A model generated the notes under the pieces. The model made no database searches. It saw only the letters and a list, made by a program, of their open reading frames with translations, and was not told where the DNA came from. DNA of 64,000 bases from the NCBI GenBank assembly GCA_012735585.1, contig JAAYGX010000124.1, positions 1-64,000 of the forward strand, in the 5' to 3' direction. Of this stretch, positions 23,866 through 32,594 are shown piece after piece. Source of the stretch: Tissierella sp. GTDB taxonomy: Bacteria > Bacillota > Clostridia > Tissierellales > Tissierellaceae. Positions within the stretch are counted from its first letter, which is position 1, and each line of letters starts with the position of its first letter. Position numbers and translations under genes: made by a program.

Positions 23866-25086
23866 ATGAAGGATTTTAGTACTCATTTTAAAATGGATGA
23901 AGATGACGCAATTAAATATGCTCAAGAAAAGTTAGATATCTTTCATAAGGATGCTTGTTTGAAGGCAGAAGAAATAGGTGATGGAAATATAAACTATGTC
24001 TTTAAGGTTTGGGATGAAACTAGTGAAAAATCAGTGATTATTAAACATGCTGACAAATCACTTAGAAATACACCTGGAAGATTACTAGATGTAGATAGAA
24101 GTAGGATAGAAGCAGAGGTTTTAATGCTTCATAATAAATTATCACCAGGCTTAACCCCTATAGTATATAAATATGATCCAATAATGTGTGCTCTATCTAT
24201 GGAGGATATATCTGATCATGGAAATTTACGACATGAATTTTTAAAAAGAAAGATTTATCCAAAATTAGCTGAAGATATCACAACTTTTATGGTAAACACC
24301 TTATTACCTACAACTGATTTAGTAATGGATTCAGGAAAAAAGAAAAATCGAGTAAAGGAATTTATAAATATAGATCTATGTGATATATCGGAAAAATTAG
24401 TGTTTTCAGAACCCTATACTGATTATCTTGGTAGGAATATCATTCCTGATGAAAATAAAGATTTTGTAAAGAAGAATATATATAATGATAAAAAGCTTAT
24501 TTTAGAAGCGGGAAAATTAAAGAATAATTTTATGAATAATGCACAAGCGCTAATCCATGGTGATTTACATTCTGGGTCAATATTTGTTAATGAAAATTCT
24601 ACTAAGATTTTAGATCCTGAATTTGCTTTTTATGGTCCTATGGGATATGACATTGGCAATGTAGTGGGAAATCTTTTCTTTGCATGGGTGAATGCTTATG
24701 TAACTATGGAAGATAGAGAATCTAAGGAAGAGTTTTTATTATATATTGAAAAGACAATAGTTGAAATAATTGAACTTTTTAAATCTAAGTTTAAGGCTCT
24801 ATATAAAGAAATTGTAACGGATATAATGGCTAAACAAGAAGGTTATATGGAATGGTATTTATCAACTATTTTATCTGATACATGTGGTGTTTGTGGCCTT
24901 GAGATTATTAGAAGAACAGTAGGCGACTCTAAAGTTGTAGATATTACTAGTATAGAGAATCTAGAAAAAAGAATAAGGGCAGAGAGAATCTTAATTCTCT
25001 TAGGAAAGAACTTTATTATAAATAGAGAGAATTTTACAAAGGGAAGGGATTATATAGATTCAATTAAAGGGGCAATTAATTTTTAA
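23866..25086 (+). CDS. mtnK: S-methyl-5-thioribose kinase or 5-deoxyribose kinase
   Basis: A 406-residue sugar kinase of the aminoglycoside-phosphotransferase fold that phosphorylates C1 of 5-methylthioribose, or of 5-deoxyribose in related pathways. Motifs match MtnK: GDGNINYVFKV (nucleotide loop), VIIKHA (catalytic lysine), LIHGDLHSGSIFV (catalytic loop) and DPEFAFYGPMGYDIGN (metal loop). The length is normal for MtnK. AAGGAGG precedes the ATG. It opens an operon with a SorC regulator, an MtnA-family isomerase, a class II aldolase and an alcohol dehydrogenase, a set that fits the DHAP shunt and not the classical MtnBD route. Which 5-substituted ribose is preferred cannot be told here. Confidence 0.92.
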   Translation: MKDFSTHFKMDEDDAIKYAQEKLDIFHKDACLKAEEIGDGNINYVFKVWDETSEKSVIIKHADKSLRNTPGRLLDVDRSRIEAEVLMLHNKLSPGLTPIVYKYDPIMCALSMEDISDHGNLRHEFLKRKIYPKLAEDITTFMVNTLLPTTDLVMDSGKKKNRVKEFINIDLCDISEKLVFSEPYTDYLGRNIIPDENKDFVKKNIYNDKKLILEAGKLKNNFMNNAQALIHGDLHSGSIFVNENSTKILDPEFAFYGPMGYDIGNVVGNLFFAWVNAYVTMEDRESKEEFLLYIEKTIVEIIELFKSKFKALYKEIVTDIMAKQEGYMEWYLSTILSDTCGVCGLEIIRRTVGDSKVVDITSIENLEKRIRAERILILLGKNFIINRENFTKGRDYIDSIKGAINF

Positions 25087-25106
25087 GCAAGGAGGGGGGA
25101 ACACTG

Positions 25107-26039
25107 ATGTCTAGTTACAAAAATAAAGAAATGGTTAGAGTAGCCTATTATTACTATAAATTGGGAATGACTCAATCTGAAATTGCAAACAAAATGTCTA
25201 TGTCAAGACAAAGGGTTAATAGGCTTCTTAAAAAGGCTCTAGATGAAAATATTGTACAAATAAATATTGTAGATATGGATAAATATAATTTTGAGTTGGA
25301 GAATAAATTAGAGGAACGATATAATCTTACACAATGTGTAGTTATATCTACTATTGATGATAAAGATATCATATCAAATTTAGGAGAGGCTGGGGCTGAA
25401 TATTTAGAAGGAATTGTATCAAAAGGAGACTTAGTCGGAGTAACATGGGGTAAAACCCTATCGGAAGTAGCTAAAAGCTTAAAAAGAAATGACGATTTAA
25501 AGGTTTCAGCTGTTCAATTAATTGGTGGAGCAAATATAATGTATACGAGCCTAAAACCAGATGAGATCACCAGTACAATAGCAAAAAAACTAGGGGGATA
25601 TTCACATATACTATATGCACCAGCAGTTGTTGAAAATACAATAACAAAAGAAGCTATGATGTCTGATTATAGTTTGAAGACAACATTTGAAAAAATGGAA
25701 AAGTGCAATGTAATCATGGCTGGAATCGGTGAAATTAAGGATAATACAATATATTATGAAAATAATTTTGATAAAGAATATAAAAAACATATTATCAGTC
25801 GCGGCGGAGTAGGGGATATTGGATTTAGATGGTTTGATTTAGATGGAAATATTATAAACAATGATTATGATGATAGAACTATAGGATACAATATTTTAAA
25901 AAAGAATAGCGATGCATTAGTTATAGGTATAGCAGGAGGAAAGGATAAGTTTGAAGCAATTTTAGGTGCTTTAAATGGTAATTTCTTAGACGTGCTAGTG
26001 ACTGATAGCATAACTGCAGAGTCCTTAATTAATATTTGA
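25107..26039 (+). CDS. SorC/DeoR-type sugar-binding transcription regulator
   Basis: A 310-residue regulator: an N-terminal helix-turn-helix (about residues 5-60, with LGMTQSEIANKMSMSRQRVNRLLKKA) and a C-terminal SorC sugar-phosphate-binding domain of the isomerase fold (about 65-305, with GDLVGVTWGKTL, VSAVQLIGG and the MAGIGEI and IGIAGGKDKFEAI loops). Family members bind phosphorylated sugars as inducers. Its position as second gene, 20 bases after the kinase, suggests that it senses the phosphorylated substrate or a pathway intermediate and controls its own operon. Confidence 0.92.
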   Translation: MSSYKNKEMVRVAYYYYKLGMTQSEIANKMSMSRQRVNRLLKKALDENIVQINIVDMDKYNFELENKLEERYNLTQCVVISTIDDKDIISNLGEAGAEYLEGIVSKGDLVGVTWGKTLSEVAKSLKRNDDLKVSAVQLIGGANIMYTSLKPDEITSTIAKKLGGYSHILYAPAVVENTITKEAMMSDYSLKTTFEKMEKCNVIMAGIGEIKDNTIYYENNFDKEYKKHIISRGGVGDIGFRWFDLDGNIINNDYDDRTIGYNILKKNSDALVIGIAGGKDKFEAILGALNGNFLDVLVTDSITAESLINI

Positions 26040-26101
26040 TATAAAATTAATTTTAATGAAATCATAAATAAAGATAAATACAGTAGAAATGAGTTGATGT
26101 A

Positions 26102-27154
26102 ATGATAAGAGAAGATAATGATCTAGCATTTATGCTTCAATATGAGAATGTGGCTTGGTATGAGGATGGAAAAGTTAAGATACTAGATAGAAGAATATAT
26201 CCTACAAAGATCGAATTTGTAACATGTAATACCCATCAGGAAGTGGCAAAGGCTATAGCTGATATGGTAACACAAAGTGCCGGTCCTTACACGGCGGCAG
26301 GTATGGGAATGGCATTGGCAGCATATGAGTGTAGACATATGGGGAAAAATGAAGCGATAGAATATCTAGAAAATGCAGCATATACTCTATCTAATGCTAG
26401 ACCCACAACAGCAAGTAGAATGAAACAAGTTACAGAGGGGTGTCTAAAGGCTGCAAAAACAGCCTTTGACGAAGGTAAGCAAGTTGATGAAGCGATTTTT
26501 TTAAGGACTATTGATAGTTTGAATCGTAGATATTCGACTATGAGTGAAGTGGCAAAATACTTAGTTGATATGTTTCCAAACAAGGGAAGTATAATGACTC
26601 AATGCTTTGGTGAGACCATAGTAGGCACAATGTTAAGGGAAGCTAAAGCTAGGGATAAGGATATCAAATTATTTGTACCAGAAACAAGGCCTTATTTCCA
26701 AGGGGCTAGACTTACTGCAAGTGTAGCCTATGATCAAGGCTTTGACACAACTGTAATTACAGATAATATGCCAGCGTTTACAATGGTTACTAAAAAGATA
26801 GATTTATTTACATCTGCTGCAGATGCCATATGTTTAGATGGTCATGTGGTTAATAAAATAGGGACATATCAAATAGCTATTGCATCGAAATATCACGAAG
26901 TTCCATATTTTGTAACTGGTATACCTGATAAAGATCATCCTTCTATATCGTCGGTAACTATAGAAGAAAGAGATGCTTCTTTAGTATTGGAAGCTAGAGG
27001 GATAAAGAACACCTTAGAAGGGGTGAAAGGATATTATCCATCATTCGATATAGTTCCACCACATTTAGTAAGTGGAGTGGTTACAGACAAGGGGATTTAT
27101 ACGCCCTATGATCTTAATAGATATTTTGAAACTAAAGTAGAAGAATTCTATTAG
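26102..27154 (+). CDS. MtnA-family sugar-1-phosphate isomerase (methylthioribose- or deoxyribose-1-phosphate), divergent
   Basis: A 350-residue eIF-2B-like isomerase that would convert the ribose 1-phosphate from the kinase into the ribulose 1-phosphate. Family landmarks are NARPTTASRM, the cysteine in IMTQCFGE, ETRPYFQGARLTA, VITDNMPA and NKIGTY. The active cysteine and the aspartate in SAAD are kept, but the segments around them differ from standard MtnA: THCN becomes TQCF, and GADRIAANGDVANKIGT becomes SAADAICLDGHVVNKIGT. It is therefore either a deoxyribose-specific (DrdI-like) isomerase or a variant with shifted specificity. The ribosome site before 26102 is weak. Confidence 0.85.
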   Translation: MIREDNDLAFMLQYENVAWYEDGKVKILDRRIYPTKIEFVTCNTHQEVAKAIADMVTQSAGPYTAAGMGMALAAYECRHMGKNEAIEYLENAAYTLSNARPTTASRMKQVTEGCLKAAKTAFDEGKQVDEAIFLRTIDSLNRRYSTMSEVAKYLVDMFPNKGSIMTQCFGETIVGTMLREAKARDKDIKLFVPETRPYFQGARLTASVAYDQGFDTTVITDNMPAFTMVTKKIDLFTSAADAICLDGHVVNKIGTYQIAIASKYHEVPYFVTGIPDKDHPSISSVTIEERDASLVLEARGIKNTLEGVKGYYPSFDIVPPHLVSGVVTDKGIYTPYDLNRYFETKVEEFY

Positions 27155-27192
27155 TATTATAAAAGCAATTTCGATAAAGAAAGGTGATCCAA

Positions 27193-27834
27193 ATGCTAAT
27201 GTTAAAAGAACGAGAACTAATCGTTGAACATGGTAAAAAATTAATCACAAATGGTTTAACAACTGGTTCGGGCGGGAATATAAGTATATATAATAGAGAT
27301 TTAGGATTAGTTGCTATTACCCCTAGTGGACAAGATTATTTTGAAACAAAAATAGAGGATATTATTATTTTAGATCTTGAAGGTAATAAGGTTGAAGGTG
27401 ATTTAAAACCTTCTAGTGAATGGAGCATGCATCTAATCTTCTACAAAAATAGAGAAGATGCCAACGCAATAGTACACACCCATTCAAAATATGCAACTGC
27501 AATATCATGTATGGGATGGAATTTAGAGCCAGTGCACTATTTGATTGGGTTTGCAGGTTATGATGTAAAATGTGCAAAATATGCCACATATGGATCGCAA
27601 GAATTAGCGGAGAATGCTTTGGAGGCCATAGAAGATCGGAATGCAGTTTTACTTGGAAATCATGGTCTTATTGCCTTAGGAACTGATGTAGAAAGGGCTT
27701 TTTCCACAGCGGAACATTTAGAGTTTGTTTCAGAAATATATTATTTGACTAAGACTTTAGGAAATCCAAATCTTCTAACTGAGTCACAAATGGATGAAGT
27801 GATGAAGAAGTTTAACACTTATAGATATAAATAA
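27193..27834 (+). CDS. class II aldolase (fuculose-phosphate aldolase family), 5-substituted ribulose-1-phosphate aldolase
   Basis: A 213-residue zinc aldolase with the FucA pattern: GLTTGSGGNISI (phosphate site), PSSEWSMH (catalytic glutamate), THSKYATAISC with metal histidines HTHS, and the distal metal histidine in LLGNHGLIALG. In this operon it should split 5-methylthioribulose 1-phosphate or 5-deoxyribulose 1-phosphate into dihydroxyacetone phosphate and methylthioacetaldehyde or acetaldehyde. Length excludes an MtnB dehydratase assignment only weakly, but the missing MtnW/MtnD and the alcohol dehydrogenase next door favour aldolase. ATG 27193 follows AAGGTGAT. Confidence 0.9.
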   Translation: MLMLKERELIVEHGKKLITNGLTTGSGGNISIYNRDLGLVAITPSGQDYFETKIEDIIILDLEGNKVEGDLKPSSEWSMHLIFYKNREDANAIVHTHSKYATAISCMGWNLEPVHYLIGFAGYDVKCAKYATYGSQELAENALEAIEDRNAVLLGNHGLIALGTDVERAFSTAEHLEFVSEIYYLTKTLGNPNLLTESQMDEVMKKFNTYRYK

Positions 27835-27862
27835 AAATAGAAATAAATGAGGTGTATAAATT

Positions 27863-29026
27863 ATGAAGGGATTTTATTATCACAATCCAACAAAATTATC
27901 CTTTGGCAAATCCACTGAGGAGAGGCTGGGTAAACTATTGGGAGACAATCACAATAGGATCTTGCTTCATTATGGTGGTGGAAGTATAAAGAGAAGTGGC
28001 CTTTATGATAAGGTGGTGGATATTTTAAAGGAAATGAATATAGAAGTATTTGAGCTATCAGGAGTAGAGCCAAATCCAAAATTAAACTTAGTACGAAAAG
28101 GTATTGAGATTTGTAAGGAAAATGATATTACATTTGTCTTAGCTGTAGGTGGAGGAAGTGTAATAGATTCTGCAAAGGCTATAGCAATAGGTGCTCTGTC
28201 TAATGAAGATATATGGAAGTTTTTTACTGATGGAATTGATGTTAGTGATGCACTGCCAGTGGGAGTTATCCTTACGATTCCGGCTACAGGTAGTGAATCA
28301 AGCCCTAGTACTGTAATCACTAATGAAGATGGGATGTTAAAGAGAAGTTTAGATAGTGATCTTATTAGGCCTGAGTTTGCAATTTTAAATCCAGAGCTTA
28401 CTCTTACTTTGCCTGATAATCAAACTTTTGCAGGTATAATGGATATTATATCCCATGTTTTAGAAAGATATTTTACTCAAACGGATCATGTGGATTTAAC
28501 AGATAACCTATGTGAGGCTACTTTAAGATCTACAATTAATAATGCCTATAGATTAAAAGAAAATACAATGAATCTTGATGCTAGGGCTGAAATTATGTTA
28601 AGTGGCACGATTGCCCATAACGGAATCTTAGGAATCGGTAGAGAAGAAGATTGGGCTAGTCATAGGATAGGTCATGAACTATCGGCTCTTTATGGAACTA
28701 CCCATGGTGTTACATTATCTATAATTTTTCCAGCTTGGATGAAGTATGTCTATAAAGAGAATCTAGATAGATTTGTTAGATTTGCTATAGAAGTGTTTAG
28801 AGTGGATGGAGAAGGTAAAACATTGGAAGAAATTGCTTTGGAGGGAATTAAAGAATTTGAAAGTTTCCTTGAAGATACTAATATGCCAATAAGATTAAGT
28901 GAAATTGGTATATCAGTAGATCAATTTGAGTTAATGGCAAAAAAATGTACCAATGGAGGAACTATAGGTAGTTTTAAGAAAATAAATGAACAAGATGTAA
29001 TGAATATTTTTGAACTAGCCAAATAA
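27863..29026 (+). CDS. iron-containing alcohol dehydrogenase
   Basis: A 387-residue group III dehydrogenase related to butanol dehydrogenases. The NAD(P) loop is GGGSVIDSAKAIAIG, and the metal ligands are seen in FAGIMDIISHVLERYF (Asp, His) and RIGHELSALYGTTHG (two His). It would reduce the aldehyde released by the aldolase to an alcohol, acetaldehyde to ethanol or methylthioacetaldehyde to methylthioethanol, and so regenerate NAD(P)+. It is the last gene before a strong terminator and completes the DHAP-shunt set. Broad aldehyde reduction outside this pathway is possible. Confidence 0.92.
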   Translation: MKGFYYHNPTKLSFGKSTEERLGKLLGDNHNRILLHYGGGSIKRSGLYDKVVDILKEMNIEVFELSGVEPNPKLNLVRKGIEICKENDITFVLAVGGGSVIDSAKAIAIGALSNEDIWKFFTDGIDVSDALPVGVILTIPATGSESSPSTVITNEDGMLKRSLDSDLIRPEFAILNPELTLTLPDNQTFAGIMDIISHVLERYFTQTDHVDLTDNLCEATLRSTINNAYRLKENTMNLDARAEIMLSGTIAHNGILGIGREEDWASHRIGHELSALYGTTHGVTLSIIFPAWMKYVYKENLDRFVRFAIEVFRVDGEGKTLEEIALEGIKEFESFLEDTNMPIRLSEIGISVDQFELMAKKCTNGGTIGSFKKINEQDVMNIFELAK

Positions 29027-29040
29027 ACTTTTCAAAAATA

Positions 29041-29088
29041 TAGGATTAAATAAGGATAGACCACTTGGTCTATCCTTATTTAATCCTA
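29041..29088. terminator. bidirectional terminator between convergent genes
   Basis: A perfect 22-bp stem (29041-29062 with 29067-29088) closed by loop ACTT, directly between the plus-strand dehydrogenase and the minus-strand amidase stop codons. Confidence 0.93.
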
Positions 29089-29089
29089 T

Positions 29090-30001
29090 TTACTTTATTC
29101 CCATTATTAAATCTTCAGTGGACAATATATCCTTAGGTATAGCGGCCCTTACTGTCATTTTAGGGTCTACTACTTGGGATATTTTTAGATCCATTACTAG
29201 ACTTGCTAACATATATGCATCTTCCCACTCAAAATTTAAACCATCCTTTAAATGTTTTACCCCTTGAGAAGAGGCTTCATATATTGCTTGATCCACATCA
29301 TCCCCAGAAGCAATTACCATAGTAGCATCTTTAGTCTCTACTAATGGCCATTTGATAGTCTTGTTTTTAATGATATCTACTTCTAAAGTTACTTTTGCAG
29401 GTATTTCAAGTCCTGTAAAACATATTTCTCCATCTCCCATAGCAGCGTGACAATCACCTAATGCCAACAAAGCTCCATCTTGGTGAACAGGAAAGTATAA
29501 AGTTGATCCGGCTTTAATATCAGTAGTATCCATATTTCCTCCGTGTTTCCATGGGGTTGCAGTCGGCCATTCACCATCTTCTTTATTAGGTGCCACCCCT
29601 ATTACACCGATCATAGGAACTATAGGTATTTTGATACCATTAAATATGGCTTGACCATCTTCAATTGGTAAAACTCTCACTTTTGATTTTGTAGCTTGGT
29701 CACCAAGTACACCTTCACCGGGAAAGGTCATAGTTACACCTTTGTCTTCAACTTCGATATCGTGTATTTTAACTTTTAAAATATCACCTGCCTGGCATCC
29801 TTCAACAAAAATTGGTCCAGTTGCTGGATTTAGACAATCATAGTCTAGTTCACTTAGTACCATATTTTCATCTTGTACTTGTTGGAAGAAACAGTCATTG
29901 GTTTCAACTAGAAATTTTTCTTTAGGACTTACTCTATCAATATGTTTCATTTCATTGACAAACTTGTATATAACTTTATCACCTTTAATTATTTTCACCA
30001 A
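29090..30001 (-). CDS. acetamidase/formamidase family protein
   Basis: A 303-residue amidase of the FmdA/AmdA family, which hydrolyses formamide or acetamide to ammonia and the acid. Typical segments are GPIFVEGCQAGDILKVKIHDIE, TMTFPGEGVLGD, PTATPWKHGGNMDT and the region LALGDCHAAMGDGEICFTGLE with the metal-site histidine and glutamates. Start is TTG at 30001 (or GTG one codon on) after GGAGATGA. It stands alone; no amide importer is adjacent. The divergent gap to 30274 is A/T-rich and shows no clear operator. Confidence 0.92.
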   Translation of the reverse strand: MVKIIKGDKVIYKFVNEMKHIDRVSPKEKFLVETNDCFFQQVQDENMVLSELDYDCLNPATGPIFVEGCQAGDILKVKIHDIEVEDKGVTMTFPGEGVLGDQATKSKVRVLPIEDGQAIFNGIKIPIVPMIGVIGVAPNKEDGEWPTATPWKHGGNMDTTDIKAGSTLYFPVHQDGALLALGDCHAAMGDGEICFTGLEIPAKVTLEVDIIKNKTIKWPLVETKDATMVIASGDDVDQAIYEASSQGVKHLKDGLNFEWEDAYMLASLVMDLKISQVVDPKMTVRAAIPKDILSTEDLIMGIK

Positions 30002-30273
30002 ATCATCTCCTTTGCTCTAAGCTCTTTAATTATAAAACAGATTAAAGATATCAATACATCATCTCATTAAAGTTGAATTATATTTGATTTTATCAGAGAT
30101 TTCAATCTATTTCAAGAATAGTATATTTAAAAACTTCTTAAATTGTACCAATATAAAAATAACATAGATTTTAAATATTGTAATGATTTATTTCTTCTGT
30201 TAATATTAAATATAAGGCTTTGTTAGAGACGTTGAACCATTCATCACAAAACAACCTAATGGGGGGAATTAAT

Positions 30274-32046
30274 ATGACAAAGAGAATATTATCAATAGTA
30301 TTAGTATTGACGCTGATACTAAGTATGTCCTTTTCAGTATTTGCAGCACCTGATTCAATAGATGTAAATTTAAATGGGGAAAATATTTTACTAGAAGACA
30401 TGGTCTACATTGATGACGAAGGAATGATAATGGTTGCAATCCGTGAAGTCTTAGAAGCTTTGGACTATGAAGTAGGATGGAATAATGAAGAAAGAAGTGT
30501 AACTGCTTCAAAGGATTCCGATGTTGTTGAATTTAAAATAGGAGAAACAAGCATTATTTCAAATGGAGAAGAATTAAATACTTTAAAAGAATCAGTTATC
30601 CAGAATGGTAAAACATTTGTACCTTTAGAATTGTTAAGTAATGGACTGGATTTTGTAATTGGTTGGGATAACAAATATCAATCTTTAAATATAAATGAAC
30701 CTGTTATAAATAGTGAAAACTTTTTTAAGGCAGCAAATGATGAAGAAATCAAAGGCAAATTAGAATCTTATATGGATGCCCTAGAGAAAAATACCGGCTT
30801 TTACGGAAGTGTTTTAGTAGCAAAAGATGACAATCTTCTACTAAGTGATGGTTATGGATATGCTGATATTGGTCAACTAACTACAAACAAATCACAGACT
30901 AAATTTGCTATAGGGTCTGTAACTAAACAGTTTGTTGCTATGTCTATAATGCAATTAAGGGAACAGGGATTGATAAATGTAGAAGATAAGGTATCAAAAT
31001 TTTTCCCTGAAATAAAAAATGGAGATTTGATTACAATACACAATTTATTAGATCATTCATCAGGATTGATGAACTTCACTGAATTACCTGAGTTCTTTAT
31101 GAACTTTGAAGGATTTGAAACTCCTACAGATGTATTAGAATTAATAAAGGATAAGGATTTAATGTATCATCCTGGAGAGGGGTTTAGCTATTCGAATACC
31201 AATTATTTGATTCTAGGACTTATAGTGGAAGAAATATCTGATATGTCTTATGAGGAATATATAAATAAAAATATATTAGAACCATTAAATATGGATGATA
31301 CCGGATTCTCTTATAGCGGAGAAAATGAAATATACGATGCCACAGCATATTCTGGTCATATAGAAGTTGCTCCTGTAGATGATGAAATACTATTAGCCAA
31401 TGCATATGGAGCTGGTAGTATGTATTCTACTGTGGAAGATCTATATAGATGGTCTCAAGCTCTAAATACAGAGAAATTAGTTAAAAAGGAAACATTAAAT
31501 GAGATTTTCTCAGATCATATACCTATTGCAGAAGGATACTTTTATGGGTATGGTTGGATGTTAGCTGATTTAGGGTTTGACAAAATGATTTATCATGGTG
31601 GCAATACATTAGGATTTACAGCTGATATTACAAAATTAGTCGATTCTAACCTAACTATTGTAATATTATCAAATAAAGGCTATGTAGACTTTACAAATAT
31701 TAAAAACAATCTAATATCCATAGCTTTAGGTGGGGAGTATGAAGTCCCAAAAATAAGAGAAACAATAGAAATTTCAGATAGGTCTATATATGATAAATAT
31801 GTAGGCGAATATTATTTATTGCCTGAAATGGATTTAGAAATATTAAAACTAGAGGATAAACTATATGCACAAGTTGCTGGACAATCAGCATTTGAACTAT
31901 TCCCAGAAACTGAGACTTATTTCTATGCAAAATTGGTAGATGTTCAGATTGAATTCATAGTAGATGAAGAAGGTAATGTGAATGAGCTTATATTTACACA
32001 AAATCCTTTAGTTCTAAACTCTACCAGAAAAGGTGAGGCTCAATAA
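30274..32046 (+). CDS. secreted serine hydrolase (beta-lactamase/DD-peptidase fold) with copper-amine-oxidase-like N-terminal domain
   Basis: A 590-residue exported protein: signal peptide (MTKRILSIVLVLTLILSM... cleaved near FAAP), a copper-amine-oxidase-N-like domain (about 30-140) that is common in clostridial surface proteins, then a class C beta-lactamase-like domain with the catalytic tetrad SVTK (Ser/Lys), YSN and HGGN. A smaller C-terminal region of about 100 residues has a YVGEYYLLPE start typical of extra domains of these esterases. The likely substrates are peptidoglycan peptides or esters; beta-lactam resistance is not implied. ATG 30274 follows GGGGGGAA; an upstream in-frame ATG is not used. 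Confidence 0.88.
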   Translation: MTKRILSIVLVLTLILSMSFSVFAAPDSIDVNLNGENILLEDMVYIDDEGMIMVAIREVLEALDYEVGWNNEERSVTASKDSDVVEFKIGETSIISNGEELNTLKESVIQNGKTFVPLELLSNGLDFVIGWDNKYQSLNINEPVINSENFFKAANDEEIKGKLESYMDALEKNTGFYGSVLVAKDDNLLLSDGYGYADIGQLTTNKSQTKFAIGSVTKQFVAMSIMQLREQGLINVEDKVSKFFPEIKNGDLITIHNLLDHSSGLMNFTELPEFFMNFEGFETPTDVLELIKDKDLMYHPGEGFSYSNTNYLILGLIVEEISDMSYEEYINKNILEPLNMDDTGFSYSGENEIYDATAYSGHIEVAPVDDEILLANAYGAGSMYSTVEDLYRWSQALNTEKLVKKETLNEIFSDHIPIAEGYFYGYGWMLADLGFDKMIYHGGNTLGFTADITKLVDSNLTIVILSNKGYVDFTNIKNNLISIALGGEYEVPKIRETIEISDRSIYDKYVGEYYLLPEMDLEILKLEDKLYAQVAGQSAFELFPETETYFYAKLVDVQIEFIVDEEGNVNELIFTQNPLVLNSTRKGEAQ

Positions 32047-32088
32047 AATGGATTAGTTAAGGACGGGGATATGACAGGGGGACAAATC

Positions 32089-32574
32089 ATGACAGAACTT
32101 TTTACAGAATTTTTTAATTTTATTTCAAAAGAATTTACAGTTATATTTACAGCTATGTTACCAGTTATAGAGGTCCGCGGAGCTATACCTGTTGGAATAG
32201 CTCTAGGGATGTCCCCTTTACATGCCACAGCTCTTGCATTTCTAGGAAGCAATGTTCCTATACCATTTATATTATCAACCATCAGGCCAATATTCGCATA
32301 TTTGAAAAAAACTAAAACCTTTCAAGATCTAGTAACGAGACTAACTAATAAGTCAATGGAAAAGAGCGGTAATATACGAAAATACGGTTATATTGGATTG
32401 TTTATTTTTGTAGCCATTCCATTACCTGGAACTGGAATATGGAGTGGTAGTTTAATAGCTTCATTATTAAATATGAGAATAAAATATGCCCTTATGGCAA
32501 TAGTATTAGGTAATTTAGTTGCTTCCACAGCAATTATGATATTGAGCTTTGGTGTAGTGAGCATATTTTGGTAG
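32089..32574 (+). CDS. small multidrug-export-type membrane protein (PF06695)
   Basis: A 161-residue protein with four or five hydrophobic segments and the motifs LPVIEVRGAIPVGIALGMS and FVAIPLPGTGIWSGSLIASLL that define the family called putative small multi-drug export proteins. Its true activity is not settled. ATG 32089 is chosen because GGGGGA lies six bases upstream; ATG 32071, with a ribosome site AAGGACGGGG, is an alternative that adds six residues. It lies between the serine hydrolase and the sigma-54 activator with short gaps. Confidence 0.85.
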   Translation: MTELFTEFFNFISKEFTVIFTAMLPVIEVRGAIPVGIALGMSPLHATALAFLGSNVPIPFILSTIRPIFAYLKKTKTFQDLVTRLTNKSMEKSGNIRKYGYIGLFIFVAIPLPGTGIWSGSLIASLLNMRIKYALMAIVLGNLVASTAIMILSFGVVSIFW

Positions 32575-32594
32575 AAAATGAAAGGATGAATTAC

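Noticed and set aside
29041-29088. CRISPR-like or insertion-sequence end because of the perfect 22-bp inverted repeat
   Set aside because: It is a single hairpin exactly between two convergent stop codons, with no spacers and no transposase; a bidirectional terminator explains it.
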